Shown: positions 47,836 to 60,034 of the stretch, piece after piece
Position numbering within the stretch: position 1 is the first letter of the stretch
Layout: each line of letters starts with the position of its first letter
Origin: Erodium maritimum
Taxonomy: Eukaryota; Streptophyta; Magnoliopsida; Geraniales; Geraniaceae
Length of the DNA: 64,000 bases
Direction of reading: 5' to 3'
Assembly: GCA_963921825.1 (NCBI GenBank)
Contig: OY997592.1
Span: 31,661,730 to 31,725,729 of the forward strand
Made by a program: the position numbers and the translations under genes
The notes under the pieces: generated by a model
Database searches by the model: none
Seen by the model: only the letters and a program-made list of their open reading frames with translations
Told to the model about the DNA's origin: nothing

Positions 47836-50800
47836 ACCGGATTGAGATTGATAACTGGGCATGAGGGAGGTTACTGAGCAGTTGGCAGCTGGTTTGCGAT
47901 CCTTTGTGATCTTGGTTGGTGTGCGATCCTTTGTGATCTTGTTTGGTGTTGCGTAGCTTTCTTTTGAGTTCTTGGAAGAGGTCGTGATCGTTTTTTCGGG
48001 TCTACTTTACGGTTCAGAGTGTTGAGTTGGTCAAGGAAGGTAACAGTGGGTGTATGTTCAGTCAGAGTACTTGGGTTGGGGACAGTGTTCCCCGGTGTTG
48101 ACTTTGTTATTGGTGTTACCGGCATTGTCTACTAATTATGCCGTAGTCAGTCTGTTATCCGTGGTGGTGAGCGAACGCTCACCCCTAGCTGCTTTTCCTA
48201 CAGGTACCGGTCGCAGGTTGGACTAGGTGAGCTTCTGAAGCTTGACGAGCTAGGAGCGGGATTCTGGGTTTTACTTTGAGTCTAGCGACGGATACCTTGT
48301 TTTTGTCCACTTGTTGGGGGCCGATTTTGAGTTGTAAATATTATTTTGTTGAACTAAACTGGTATTTTAAAATGTTTAAATGGAAAAGGTTTCAAAGTGT
48401 TTATTATTTTAAATGTTCGCGTTACGAGTTCGGTTTACTGAAATTGGGGCGTGACACCCTCTCTTGGTAATTTCGGCCAACAGGGTGTAATTATCTCCAT
48501 TTGTGTTCTTGATTCATCTAAAGAAGAACTACGTGGCTTTGATTCCAATCGGATACGTAGGCGTCTTGGAGACTCAAGCCGATCATCGTTTCTTTGGTCT
48601 TCTCTTCTTTTTCTTGAACTAATTGGTAAGGAAACATCCATATTGTTTATTCCCTTGTGTATCTAATATTTGGTAGTTTTCTATGGCATGGTCTCGAGTT
48701 ATTTCCGTTGCAAGTATGTGTTCATACCCTCCATCGAGACCCAACAGTGGTATCAGAGCCGTGCTACCTTTGGGATTCACACGACGGTGTTGAAAGTTTC
48801 GATTTATGCATGTTGTTTTGCTAAATTGTTTGATAACTTGTTTTAAATTATTTTTTATGGGTTTAATGCATGAAAAATGAATTTTATAAAAGTTTATCAA
48901 ATCTGGAATTTTTGATTTTTTTTTATTTTTCGGGTCTCGGAAGCGGGACTCTCGGGGAGCCGAAACTTGGACCGAACGGTGCTCCGTTGGACGGAGCTAG
49001 GCCAAGCATGATATATTTTATGCTAGCGCCAAAATGGTTGGAGAATTGTACATATTGGATATGGATAACAATGCCTCAAGCTCTATATATAATGTAAATA
49101 CCAAGAGGTCTAAGTCAGGCGATTTAGACCAAACTCTGTTATGGCATTGTCATTTAGGCCACATAAACGAGAAACGCATATCAACACTTCACAAGTGCGG
49201 GCTTCTTAGTCCATTCGAATTTCATTCGATTGCTGGAAGTGAATCCTGTTTGATGGGGAAAATGACTAAAGCGCCATTCATCGGTCGCGGTGAGAGGGCG
49301 GGTGACTTATTGGGGCTAATACACTCGGATGTTTGTGGACCAATAAGTACACTTGCTAGAAGGGATTTTAGCTACTTTATCACATTTACTGACGACTTCA
49401 GTAGATATGGTTATGTCTATTTGATGAGACATAAGTCTGAAGCTTTTGATAAATTAATAGAGTTTAAGACTGAAGTAGAGAACCAGCTCGGGAAAAGTAT
49501 TAAAGCACTTCGATCAGATCGAAATGGAGAATACTTGACCACAGAGTTTTTAGATCATCTAGCAGAGACTGGGATCCTTTCGGATTGGACTCCTCCTGGA
49601 ACACCACAATTGAATGGTGTGTCCGAACAGAGAAATCGGACTTTATTGGATATGGTCTGGTCCATGATCAATGGGACTAATCTCCCAATCTCTTTATGGG
49701 GTCATGCTTTAGAGACGGCCGCATTCATAGTGAATCGGACTCCGACGAAGGCTGTGGAAGGGACACCATTTGAGAAATGGCATGGGAAGAAGCCCGTTTT
49801 GTCCTTCCTAAATATTTGGGGTTGCGAGACTTATGTGAAATGTTTAGTTCCGACTAAGCTCGAACCAAGATCTGAGAAATGCACCTTCGTTGGGTATCCC
49901 AAAGAAACAAGGGGATACTACTTCTACAAACCTAGCGAGAACACGATGTTCGTCGCTCGAGGTGGGGTCTTTTTGGAAAGGGAGTTTATTTCCAAAGACG
50001 TCAGTGGGAGGACTGTACATCTAGAAGAAATTCAGGGTGGTACAGATCCAACTGATCCATTGGACAACCCTGTTGAAGAGCCTAAGATGGTCGTAGAGCA
50101 AGGACCAGTTTCTACAACAATTCCAGAAGGTCCAAGGCGATCTGAAAGGGTTAGTCGTCCACCTCCGAGATATGGTTAATTTGTGTCTGGAGGTGACGGT
50201 GAGCTTGTGGTGGATCACGATGATCCAGCTACATTTCAGGAAGCCGTGGACGGACCCGACTCCGAGTTATGGCTGGGAGCCATGAGGGAGGAAATGCAAT
50301 CCATGTCGGACAACCAAGTCTGGGAACTAGTGGATCCCATCGGTGGTGTAAGAACCATCGGATGCAAATGGATCTTCAAGGTGAAGATGGACATGGAAGG
50401 CAACCCTCAGACCTACAAAGCCCGACTGGTGGCGAAAGGTTATAGGCATATCCAAGGGATTGACGATGAGGAAACCTTCTCCCAGTGGCTATGGTCAAGT
50501 CTATCCGAATTCTTCTTGTCATAGCTGCATATCACGATTACGAGATATGGCAAATGGATGTCAAAACCACTTTCCTAAATGGAAATTTGTCGGAGGACGT
50601 TTATATGTCTCAACCCGAAGGTTTTGTCGATCCGAAGAATAAGGAAAAGATTTGTAAGTTGTTGAGATCCGTTTATGGATTGAAACAAGCTTCTCGGAGT
50701 TGGAACCTTCGTTTTGATGAAGCTGTAATTGGAGTTGGCTTTATCAAGAACGAGGATGAACCTTGCGTTTACAAGAAGGCAAACGGGAGTAAGATTACCT

Positions 50801-51831
50801 TTCTGGTGTTGTATGTCGATGACATACTAATCATTGAAAACGACATCCCAACCTTGCACGAGACTAAAGCTTGGTTAGAGAAGTGTTTCTCAATGAAGGA
50901 CTTAGGCGATGCTGCTTATATCTTAGGGATTAAGATATATAGAGATCGCACCAAGATGGTCTTGGGTTTGAGTCAAAGCACCTATGTGAACAAGGTATTG
51001 AGTAGGTTCTCAATGCTTGATTCCAAGAATGGACTCTTACCCGCACGTCATGGCGTAAATCTCAGCCAGACTCAGTGTCCTACGACACCCGATGAGCTGA
51101 AAAGGATAATGCGAATCCCATACGCTTCGACGGTAGGATCGATCATGTATGCCTTGATATGCACGAGACCGGATGTCTCATATGCCTTGAGCTGTACCAG
51201 TAGACATCAGTCTAACCCTGGTAAGGAACACTTGATAGCGGTCAAGGCGATTCTAAAATATTTGAGAAGAACCAAGGATGCGTTTCTGGTGTATGGGGGA
51301 AAAGATGATTCTGAACTAGTCGTTAATGGATATGTAAACGCTAGTTTCCAGACATATCCAGATGACTTTAGAAGTCAGTCAGGATATGTGTTTATGCTGA
51401 ATGGCGGAGCTTTCAGCTGGAAGAGCGTGAAGCAAGACACCGTCGCTGACTCCACGACAGAGGCCGAGTACATAGCAGCTGCAGAGGCAGCCAAGGAGGC
51501 TGTATGGATCAGGAAGTTCACGACAGGGTTGGGTGTAATTAAAAACCCATCCAGCCCGGTGAACCTATTTTGCGATAACACAAGGGCCAATGCGCAAGCT
51601 AAAGAGCCCAGATCGCATAACAGATCCAAACATGTACCGCGGCGTTACCACCTCATCAGAGAAATACTGAACCGAGGGGATTTGAAGATCGCGTATATTG
51701 CAACTGATGATAACATAGCCGACACACTGACTAAGGCACTGTCGTTGCCAAAACATGAGAGACATTTAAGGTCAATGGGAATAGATTGGAGTTTGGATTG
51801 GAACTAGGGCAAGTGGGAGATTGTTAGTCTT

Positions 51832-53503
51832 AGTGTCCGAAGTTCAATCATAAATGTCTGAATGTATGTATCATCATTAGCAATAAAAATAAAGCGGCTT
51901 TATATTACTTATGTGTTGGAGTAATATATCGATGTGTGTTCTGATCTATGCCCACAATGGGAAAAAAACCATAGATCGAGATAGATCACACTCGATAGGT
52001 CCCTAGTCAACAAATCTTCACTAGAAGCGACTAGTATGAAAGATGGCTCTTCATGGCTTACGTTCTGTTAGTCATTGGAATGGGATTCTGGAGTCTGATC
52101 ATAGATATCATGTGGGACATGATATTGGATGACCCGACATGAATTGTGCCATAGATCAAGTCATGAACATATTCATTGTCGTAGCTTGTCATGTATCCTT
52201 AGACCAAGGAGTCTGTGTGATTACTATACAGTAAACAACTGAGTTTGACCTGAGCCTAACGTTGCCTGTGAAGGGTTTCCATAACGGCCAGGATTGGCTT
52301 AGGGACGGACTCCATGAGTGTCACGAAAGAAGGCTAAGAGATTTATCCATCATACTGTGGTATGGGAAAGATATCAGTTCACGGTCGCTTGATCGAGAGT
52401 GACTGAAAGAAAAGCATGGCCATGCACACGATACTGGGTATCGTATATTCAGTCATCTCACATATCAAGGAATAGTGATTGAGAATTATAAGGATGATGG
52501 CTCTATGCCTTATCTCAATCAAGATATCGGTGATAAAAGGATTATGACAAGGACGACGGAAAGGTTAGAATCGATTGGGTCGATTCGCTATGCAGTGTTA
52601 GGAAATACTAAAGTCTCGTTAGTTTCCACTCATATAGGATAAAGTAAAATGGGATTTTACGTTGATCTATCGACATGCATAAACCTAAGGGTCACACCAA
52701 AGGATGAAACTCATTGACACATTTATGGAGAATGGCCAAAAGAGAGTTGTCTCGGGACATGACCAAAACTGGGTTTTGGGTCATGTGCCCGTAAGTGAAT
52801 AGGACTTTGCGGATCGAGAAAAGGCTTGGAGTCTTAGATTGATCACGTCGGATAATGTTGGACATTTCCGGTATGGAAGGCTTGGAGGCGATGAGCACGT
52901 CACGGGACCTCGTTGGGAATGGCCATGGGCCATGTTCCAAGAGGCCCATGAGAGGCCCATGCAACCAAGGCCCATGGAACTAATTAATCAAGTTTTGATT
53001 AATTAGTACTAAGTAAGCAAGACAAGGATTAAGGTGTTGGTGGTTCACCACCTAACCCCATCTTGTCTTTCCATACTTAGCACCATACTTTTCTTACTTC
53101 ACACCATGCTTCACACCTTACTTGTCGTTGGTAGTTGTTGATTATATTTATGGTTTAAGTCATCTTTTTCATATAACAAAACATAAGACAAGAATAGGAA
53201 CACAACTCTCTCTCCCTCTCTTTGTAATGTCGGCCAACAAGGTGTAATTCTCTCCATTTGTGTTCTTGAGTCATCTAAAGAAGAACTACGTGGCTTTGAT
53301 TCCAATCGGATACGTAGGCGTCTTGGAGACTCAAGCCGATCATCGTTTCTTTGGCGTTCTCTTCCTTTTCTTGAACTAATTGGTAAGGAAACATACATAT
53401 TATTTATTCCCTTGTGTATCTAATATTTGGTAGTGTTCTATGGCATGGTCTCGAGTTATTTCCGCTGCAAGTATGTGTTCATACCCTCCATTGAGACCCA
53501 ACA
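51832..53503 (+). repeat. 3' LTR of the older Copia (1672 bp)
   Basis: TGTTAGTCTTAGTGTCC to GAGACCCAACA, preceded by the purine tract AAGTGGGAGAT. It is clearly diverged from the 1688-bp LTRs at 26811 and 36747. Its partner is the fragmented LTR starting at 36419. Confidence 0.93.
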
Positions 53504-56500
53504 TAAGCCAAACGGGGACATCATCTCCTCATCACCATTTATCACCTCCACCACCCTCAAGCAGTCCGACTCAATGACACTCACTGGCGCCTCCTCCTGC
53601 ACCCACGAGAGGGCCTCCCTTATGCTCAACAACTCCACCATTTCAGGCTCACAACAATCAGGAAACACCGAACACTTTGCATAATTCAGGACCCCTGCTT
53701 CATCTCTACAAAACATACCTCCTCCTCCCCAATTTGGTCCCAAAATGGCACCATCAACATTCACCTTCAATTCCCCACTTCCCGGTCTAACCCATGTCAT
53801 CTAACCTCGTCCCCCGTTATGCAAACGAGCTTCCTTTCTATGCACTGCCATTCAATCCCGGAGCACGGCCTGGGCCTCGAACCATGCCTCCGTCGACGAC
53901 CTTATTTTATGCTCCCAAACCCGTAAATTCCTTAACTGCCACAACTCCCACCACATGATCAACACCTTCTCCAATAATCCCTCATCCCCTCGCTCCATCA
54001 CCTGAGTCAACCATCCCCTTAGTGTCTCACCTTCCCCTGGTGCCACAACACCCAAGTGACCCCATATCATCACAACCTCTCCACATGCAAAAAAACATGT
54101 AACTCCGTCTCCGGTAGCCCACACTTACTACACTCGGCCATCACTGGTACATACCATCCCCTGAGGTTTACATTAGTGGGTAACGAGCCCGTTAAAGATC
54201 TCCACACCATATGTTTGATCTTCGGAGGTACTGCCGTCTTCCAAAAGGACTTCCAGAAGGTGGCCGTCCTCTCGTCTGCCCATCTCCCCTTATGGTTCTG
54301 GAGCTTTCTATACATATCCCGGACCTTAAGGTCCCCACTCTTCAAGCCCCACCAATACCAGTTGTCCACTACCGGGTTTCTTGGCAATGGAATAGAAGCA
54401 ATTAGAGCCACCACTTCCGGCCTGAACATGTCAGACACCTTCTCCCTATCCCATTTATTCGTCCCCTGGCAGCAATAATTCCCCCACTCTTATGTCCACC
54501 GCGACTCCAGCCACCGGGTCCATCCACCCGTCCTCTCTATGGAGCCACTGATGACCCGTGACCCAAGAGGTACGCCCATCACTGATACGACATCTAGCAC
54601 CCTCCCGGACCAACTGTTGACCCTCCAAGATACTAGACCAAATATAGCTACTCCCCGCTCTACTCTTCGCATCAATAAACTCGGTCTCGGGGTAATACTT
54701 AGCCTTCAAAACTCTAGCCATAAGACTCTCCGGGTTCTTTACAAGCCTCCAACCCTGCTTGGCTAACAAAGCGAGGTTAAAGTCTTGCAAGAATTTGAAC
54801 CCCAACCCTCCTTCAAATCTGTGTCTACACAACTTACTCCAGTTTCTCCATTTTAATCCTTTTCCTGTTTTCGCATCATGGCTCCACCATAACCGATTCA
54901 TGATAATCTCTATCTCCTGAATTAGTCCTGCCGGAATTTTATACACACCCATCGTATAGGTTGGAAGAGCTTGTATTACTGCCTTTAACAGAACCTCCTT
55001 CCCCGCCTTGCTCAACAAAAGTTCGTCCCAACCCTGCAACCGACGAACAAACCTGTCCCAGATAAAAGAAAAACTAGTTGTCCTCTTACCCTGGATAATT
55101 GATTGGAGTCTAAGGTATAATCCCGTATCCTCCACTTCTCTCATACCCAAGGCCCCGTCACTTCCCCTCGGGTTCATTGGGTAGTGTTCGGACTAAACAT
55201 CACCGAGGACTTGTCCAAATTCACTTTCTGACTGGACACCTCCTCATATTGCCTTAGAATAGTCCACCACGCAACAACCTCTGTAAGATTTTCCCCTGAA
55301 AACAAGAAGTTATCATCAGCAAAAAACAACTGTGACACTGCCGACGCCCTCATCGCGATACACCCGCCCGTTATCTTCCCCTCCATTTCTCCTTTTTGAA
55401 TCAGCCGAGACAACCCTTCAGCACAGATAATGAATAAATATGGTGAAAGTGGGTCTCCCTGTCGCAGACCCCTTTCAACCCTCAGCGGCCCAATCCTCCG
55501 CCCCTCAGTGGCCACCCACATCTTAGGAGTTCGTACACACTCCATTATGAGGTCAACCCATCTCTGATGAAACCCAATTCGAGTCAACACCTTCTCAAGG
55601 TAGCCCCACTCAATACAATCATAAGCTTTGCTCATGTCCAACTTCATAGCCATGAGCCCTTTTGTCCCTTGCTTCCTCCCTCTTATGTAATGCAACAGTT
55701 CGCCAGAAATAATAATGTTATCAGTAATTAACCTTCCTGCCAGAAACGCACTCTACGACTCTGAGATAACCTTATGCAGTAGCTTCTTCATCCTGTTGAC
55801 CATAACCTTAGAAATCACTTTGTGGAGGACGTTACACAAGCAATAGGGCGATACTCTCCAATCACCTCCAGTCTCTTGACCTTCGGAATCAAAACCAAGT
55901 TGGTTTCATTTATCATGTCCGGCAGTTTCTAAGTTTGAAGTACTTCCTGTACCATCTGAAAAATACCATCCCCACCGTATTCCAGTAACTCTGATAATAT
56001 CCCGGGTTAAAACCATCCGGTCCCGGTGATTTTAACAGCTTCATACTAAAGATAGCCTTCCGTACCTCGCTTTTGGATACCGGTTTCAACAATGAGTTGT
56101 TATCCTCCTCTGATATTGTTGTAGGAATTAGCGGACTCACCTCATCATTTACTACAGTGGAAGCTTTAAATATTTCATTGAAATGCTCCTCTATTTCCGA
56201 AGCCAAGCCACTGTCCCACGAAGCCCACTCTCCAGTTCTTCTCCTCAATCTCTTGATTCGGTTCCTTCGTCTCCTCGACGATGCTTTTGCATGAAAATAC
56301 TTAGAATTCATATCACCCCCTTCAACCAAAACTGTTTTGCTCGTTTCTTCCACTTCAATTTTTTCCGTCTCAATAGCTCATTCAGCTTACACCTCAACAG
56401 CTGAATCTGTGCCCCCCTTTGCTCATCCCACGGACCCAATAGAGAATTGATCTCCTCTTGCGTTTCTTTGATATGATTCTCCAACTCTCTATTATGGTGT

Positions 56501-57363
56501 CATGCCCACTGTGTCAATGCTTCAACAACCACCTTGTTCCTTTCCATGGGTGGCTTATCGCCATTCGCTTCCCACACCTCCCTCACCAACCGGCCACACT
56601 CCTCCTCCTGTGACCAAGTTTGCTCAAGCCTGAACGTTCTCCTTCGTCCACCAATACATTCCTTCTCACCTCTAAATATGATCGGAGCATGATCCGAAGG
56701 AGATAACCCTCTGTGGATCAAACTCGATTCAGGAAACAACTCCACCCATTTTCGGTTTACTAGTGCCCGATCCAGCTGAATTTCCATACCATCCATCCTA
56801 TGCCTCCCTTTCTCCCAAGTAAATCGGTGCCCTTCAATCTCAACACCCCAAAGCCCACAATCCTCCACAGCCTCCCTAAAACCCGTAATTAAATTCGACG
56901 GGTAAGGATGACATCCTCTCGTATCCTCCACTCCCATGACGTTGTTAAGATCGCCTATAACCAACCAAGGTGTCTCCATTTCTACTTGGGATAACCTTCG
57001 CATTAACGCCCACGTGTTATGTGTTAGGTCCCTCCGAGGTTCTCCATACATGCCAGTCACCCTGACCACGTGACCATCGCCAGTAGTAACCATCAAGTCC
57101 ACATGGTTTTTATCACAAGTTCTCAGTTTCCCCTCATCCATATTCCTCCATAGCATCGCTAAACCTCCACTTGATCCCCTTGGCTTAACCACGAAAGCCC
57201 CTTCAAATCCCACATTCCTCCTTATTCTTTGAATTACCACGTCCTCGACCTTTGTTTCACTAAGAAACACTACATTGGGTTTCTTATGAGCGATAAGCTC
57301 GATTAGGAGTTGTTCATCCCAGGGGTTCCCAAGCCCCCGACAGTTCCATGCTAAGACATTCAT
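53504..57363 (-). pseudogene. LINE ORF2: endonuclease, RT, zf-RVT, RNase H (decayed)
   Basis: Minus strand. Endonuclease frame 57363-56500 starts MNVLAWNCRGLG and carries GDLNNV and SDHAPI; it ends at an in-frame stop. The RT region follows in several frames: 56353-55913 (KSPGPDGFNPGYY), 55695-55174 ([31 protein letters not shown]), 55177-54455 (RT thumb/connection), 54438-54070 (zf-RVT: WRSLTGSLPTNVNL, CSKCGLPETELH), and RNase H start 53800-53504 (VNVDGAI, VIESDCLRVV). Domain order is that of plant L1 elements with an RNase H. At least four frame breaks or stops make it non-functional. The remaining 65 residues lie at 36223-36418. Confidence 0.92.
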
Positions 57364-58706
57364 TGGGACTGACGGGGTTTCTTAGCAACCCGCACCAAAA
57401 CTTGTGCCCCATCGCCTTGTGGAGCAGGCATTAAAGAACCAGGTTCCACATTCAGATCAACACTAATACCATCAAACTTTCTCTTCCTCGACTCAACCTT
57501 CTCCACCATACCTCCCCCACCACTGCCCTCTTCCCTGCCCTTAGATCGAGCCCTGACAGGCTTCACCAACTTCAGCAGCTTCCCACTGCCCTTAGCAGCC
57601 ACATCCCCCTCTCCCTTCTCCCCTTTCATGGCTACCTCAGTCTTAGTATTACCCAATGACGTACCATTACCTGACAATGACTTAGTATCAATAACTTCTT
57701 CTATCCCCTCTTTGACAACACCATCAGTCATCAACTTTCTGCTTCTGTCTCCCACATTACCCTTCTCAACCATCTTATTCTTCTCCACCACCTCCCTTCT
57801 TTCCAAATCCATTACAGAACCTCTCCTTTCCCAATTACCAATCAGGGATTCCGATATTTCCCTATCACTCCGGGCCGATATCTCCGAGCTCTCCCTAAAA
57901 CTCCTTGCCCACTGCCACCCCTCCCTTTCCCTTTCCAGGCCACCATTTCTTACTCCCAACACTGGTCTCGGGGGATCAACTTTCATATGACTACCAAACC
58001 TGCCCGGGACCTTCAATATCTCCGGGTCCTCCTCACAAGCTTTTTCCTTATGGCTCAAACGTCCACAACGGTAACAGAAATCGGGAAGCCTATCGTATTG
58101 CAATCTCACCACCGTTGGTTTAGACCCTGTCCCCAATGTGAGCTTTGTAGTATTCTTCAACGGTTTCTCACTTCTCCACCTCACCCTAATTCGAATATAG
58201 TCCTCCCTCGCCCTTCCCTCCTTATTGCAATCAGCCTCAATAAATTGGCCAACCTGATTACCAATAACCTCTCCCTCCATCTCAGTTAGCGATATGAACA
58301 GAAAGTTTGATGCATGCAACCATAGAGAAGTATAATCAACTTTCATATCGGCGACGTTCTCCTCAGGGGAGAACTTAGTTAACGCCACTAAAGCATTATT
58401 AAAGCTCCAAGGTTCCATCTCTAGAACCTTGTTTCTATCCTTTTCCGATCTGAAAAAGAAACATGTTACCTTGGGTCTTAGGGTTTGTATCTCCATACCA
58501 TCCACGTCCCATGCGTTGCGCATCACCGATTTGAAAACCTCTTCTATATAGCGTTTATTTGTCAAAACCTTAGCCGCCATACCAATCTTGTACCTCTCCC
58601 CTCCGAAGTTGAGCACCTCGACATGGATCACAACCGCTTCCTCATCATCACTGTCAATGACAACCCCCTTCAGCTTCTCCTGTATTTCCTCCATTCTCAC
58701 TGGCAA
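57360..58706 (-). CDS. LINE ORF1, DUF4283 plus CCHC zinc knuckle, 448 aa
   Basis: Uninterrupted minus-strand frame starting MPVRMEEIQEKLKGVV. DUF4283-like region at about residues 35-190 (MEPWSFNNALVAL, DYTSLWLHA), then a knuckle CYRCGRLSHKEKAC near 205-220 (CX2CX4HX4C), then a long charged, low-complexity C-terminus with a basic stretch KKPRQSQ at the end. ORF1 proteins of this class bind element RNA. The stop TGA overlaps the ORF2 ATG (ATGA), suggesting reinitiation of translation. ORF1 is open while ORF2 is broken. Confidence 0.9.
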   Translation of the reverse strand: MPVRMEEIQEKLKGVVIDSDDEEAVVIHVEVLNFGGERYKIGMAAKVLTNKRYIEEVFKSVMRNAWDVDGMEIQTLRPKVTCFFFRSEKDRNKVLEMEPWSFNNALVALTKFSPEENVADMKVDYTSLWLHASNFLFISLTEMEGEVIGNQVGQFIEADCNKEGRAREDYIRIRVRWRSEKPLKNTTKLTLGTGSKPTVVRLQYDRLPDFCYRCGRLSHKEKACEEDPEILKVPGRFGSHMKVDPPRPVLGVRNGGLEREREGWQWARSFRESSEISARSDREISESLIGNWERRGSVMDLERREVVEKNKMVEKGNVGDRSRKLMTDGVVKEGIEEVIDTKSLSGNGTSLGNTKTEVAMKGEKGEGDVAAKGSGKLLKLVKPVRARSKGREEGSGGGGMVEKVESRKRKFDGISVDLNVEPGSLMPAPQGDGAQVLVRVAKKPRQSQ

Positions 58707-58852
58707 GACAATCGCCCAACAACAACCTCAGAACTACCAACTCCACAACCAACGGAATCACCGGTACCCTCTTCTGCACGTCAACTTCGCGGCGGAACCC
58801 TAACTTTGAGAACTGAAGTTATCGGACCAAAGACCAGAGATCTATTTGATAT

Positions 58853-59420
58853 CTTTAAAATTTCCATTTTCCCTCCTTCATATCAATTTCATTTACCATT
58901 TTTTTTCTTATTAAAAACTAATATATTTTCTTATTTAAATAATTATAAACCTTAAATAATTATTTTAAAAAATAAATATAAAATATAAAATTCAATAAAT
59001 AAATAATAATAAAATAAAAAATTTATAAATAAATTAATAATCTATAAAAAAAAACAAAAAATTAATCTATTATTACCAAATCATATTCAAATATATCTAT
59101 ACAACTGCACATCTGAATAAGTAACTTGAAAAAGTTTCATCTTTTTATCTTTAAAACAACACAAAGAAGCTTCATCTATTTATCTTTAAAACAACACAGA
59201 TTAGCTTCATCTATCCCTTTAATCACATCTCTTATTTTCATATTTTTCTTTTCTTCTTCTTTAACAAAGAGAAGCTTCAAAATTATCGGGGGGCTCTGCG
59301 GCGAGGTCTTCGTCTCTAAAGCGGTGAGATCCAAGGTCTTTCTCCGGTGTTTCTTTCGTCTACTATAGTGGAACCAGGTCCGCGAAGATGTCGATCGTCG
59401 TCATTTTCTCAATGTGTGTG
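58853..59420. other. AT-rich stretch, small repeats, possible gene 5' end
   Basis: 58890-59100 is nearly pure A/T. 59125-59215 holds about three imperfect 35-bp units (AGCTTCATCTATTTATC, TTTAAAACAACACA). 59270-59420 becomes GC-richer, with an ATG at 59387 (MSIVVIFSMC) just before the LTR fragment. It could be the start of a disrupted host exon, but nothing recognisable follows. Confidence 0.35.
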
Positions 59421-60034
59421 TGTTGGCCCTAGTGTTGTAGTTCAATTATTGACATCCAAATGTATATATCATCGTTAGCAATAAAAGTAAAAAAGCTTTA
59501 TATTACTTATGTGTTGGAGTAATATATCGACGTGTGTTCTAATCTATGCCCACCATGCAAATAGAACCACAGATCGAGATAGATCACACTTGATGGGTCC
59601 CTAATCAATAAAGCTTTACTAGAAGCGACTATTATGAAATATGGTTCTTTATGGCTTATGTTCTGTTAGTCATAGGAATGAGATTCCCGAGTCTGATCAT
59701 AGATATCATGTGTGACATGATATTGGACGACCTGCCTTGAATATGTGCTATAGATTGAGTCATGAACATATTCAGTGTCGTAGCTTGTCATGTATCCTTA
59801 GACAAAAGAGTCTTTGTGATTGCTATACAGTCAACAAATGAGTTTGACCTAAGCCTAACGTTGTCCGTAACAGGGCTTCCATAACGGCTAAGATTGACTT
59901 GGGGACGGGCTGCATGAGTGACACGAAAGACGGCTAAGGGATTTATCCCTCATACTGCAGTATGAAAAAAATATCGGTTCTCAGCCGCTTGATCGAGAGT
60001 GAATGAAATAATAACATGGCCATGCACATGATAC
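59421..60034 (+). repeat. Copia LTR fragment (5' third)
   Basis: Starts TGTTGGCCCTAG and follows the 1.7-kb Copia LTR family to about 60034, where similarity stops abruptly at CACATGATAC. It is diverged and belongs to the TGTTGG-start subfamily, like 4605-8062. A fossil. Confidence 0.85.

Larger units (their letters stand above)
39198..48456 (+). mobile_element. Long-LTR Ty3/Gypsy element, subfamily A
   Basis: Partial 5' LTR 39198-41422, primer-binding site (TTGATATCAGAGC), interior to 45008, purine tract AAGAGGGGAAGAT, and 3' LTR 45009-48456. Interior landmarks: protease-like LLDTGASHSFVSSSC near 43000, [11 protein letters not shown] near 43360, reverse transcriptase [15 protein letters not shown] near 43900, and integrase end MAPFEALYGR near 44500. 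The 5' LTR is shorter than the 3' LTR. The interior is much reduced and broken in many places. The long LTRs and the related element's chromodomain-like tail suggest the Tekay/Del chromovirus group (inference). Confidence 0.88.
45009..48456 (+). repeat. 3' LTR of Gypsy A (3448 bp)
   Basis: From TGTGAAGACCGC, immediately after the purine tract, to GGGGCGTGACA. A pyrimidine-rich stretch at 45250-45560, after TTTAAAAGCATCG, may be the promoter-proximal leader. From about 46440 on, the sequence is shared with the subfamily B LTR. Confidence 0.9.
36419..53503 (+). mobile_element. Older Copia element, host to two later insertions
   Basis: The 5' LTR is in pieces (36419-36746, 38435-39197, 48457-48746), separated by a solo LTR and a Gypsy element. 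A primer-binding site TGGTATCAGAGCC follows at 48748. The interior 48747-51831 has a short leader remnant, GAG pre-integrase and integrase (about 49030-50180), and RT plus RNase H (about 50200-51810, with YVDD and SQSGYVF-like motifs). The 3' LTR is 51832-53503. Gag and protease were not found. The interior is better preserved than that of the 26811 element, with only a few breaks. It is inserted in the RNase H region of the LINE. Confidence 0.9.
36193..58843 (-). mobile_element. Plant L1-type LINE, split by a 17-kb nested cluster
   Basis: Minus strand. The 5' end is near 58843 and the 3' poly-A (plus-strand T run) at 36193. ATTTGATAT at 36184-36192 and 58844-58852 is the likely target duplication. 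Without the insertion at 36419-53503 it is about 5.6 kb: a short 5' UTR, ORF1 (448 aa), and ORF2 with endonuclease, reverse transcriptase, zf-RVT and RNase H. ORF1 and ORF2 overlap by ATGA. The near-complete length suggests full-length insertion, then decay of ORF2. Confidence 0.9.

Noticed and set aside
58485-58955. 156-aa plus-strand frame as a gene
   Set aside because: It is largely the reverse strand of LINE ORF1 and its 5' UTR, with no recognisable domain.
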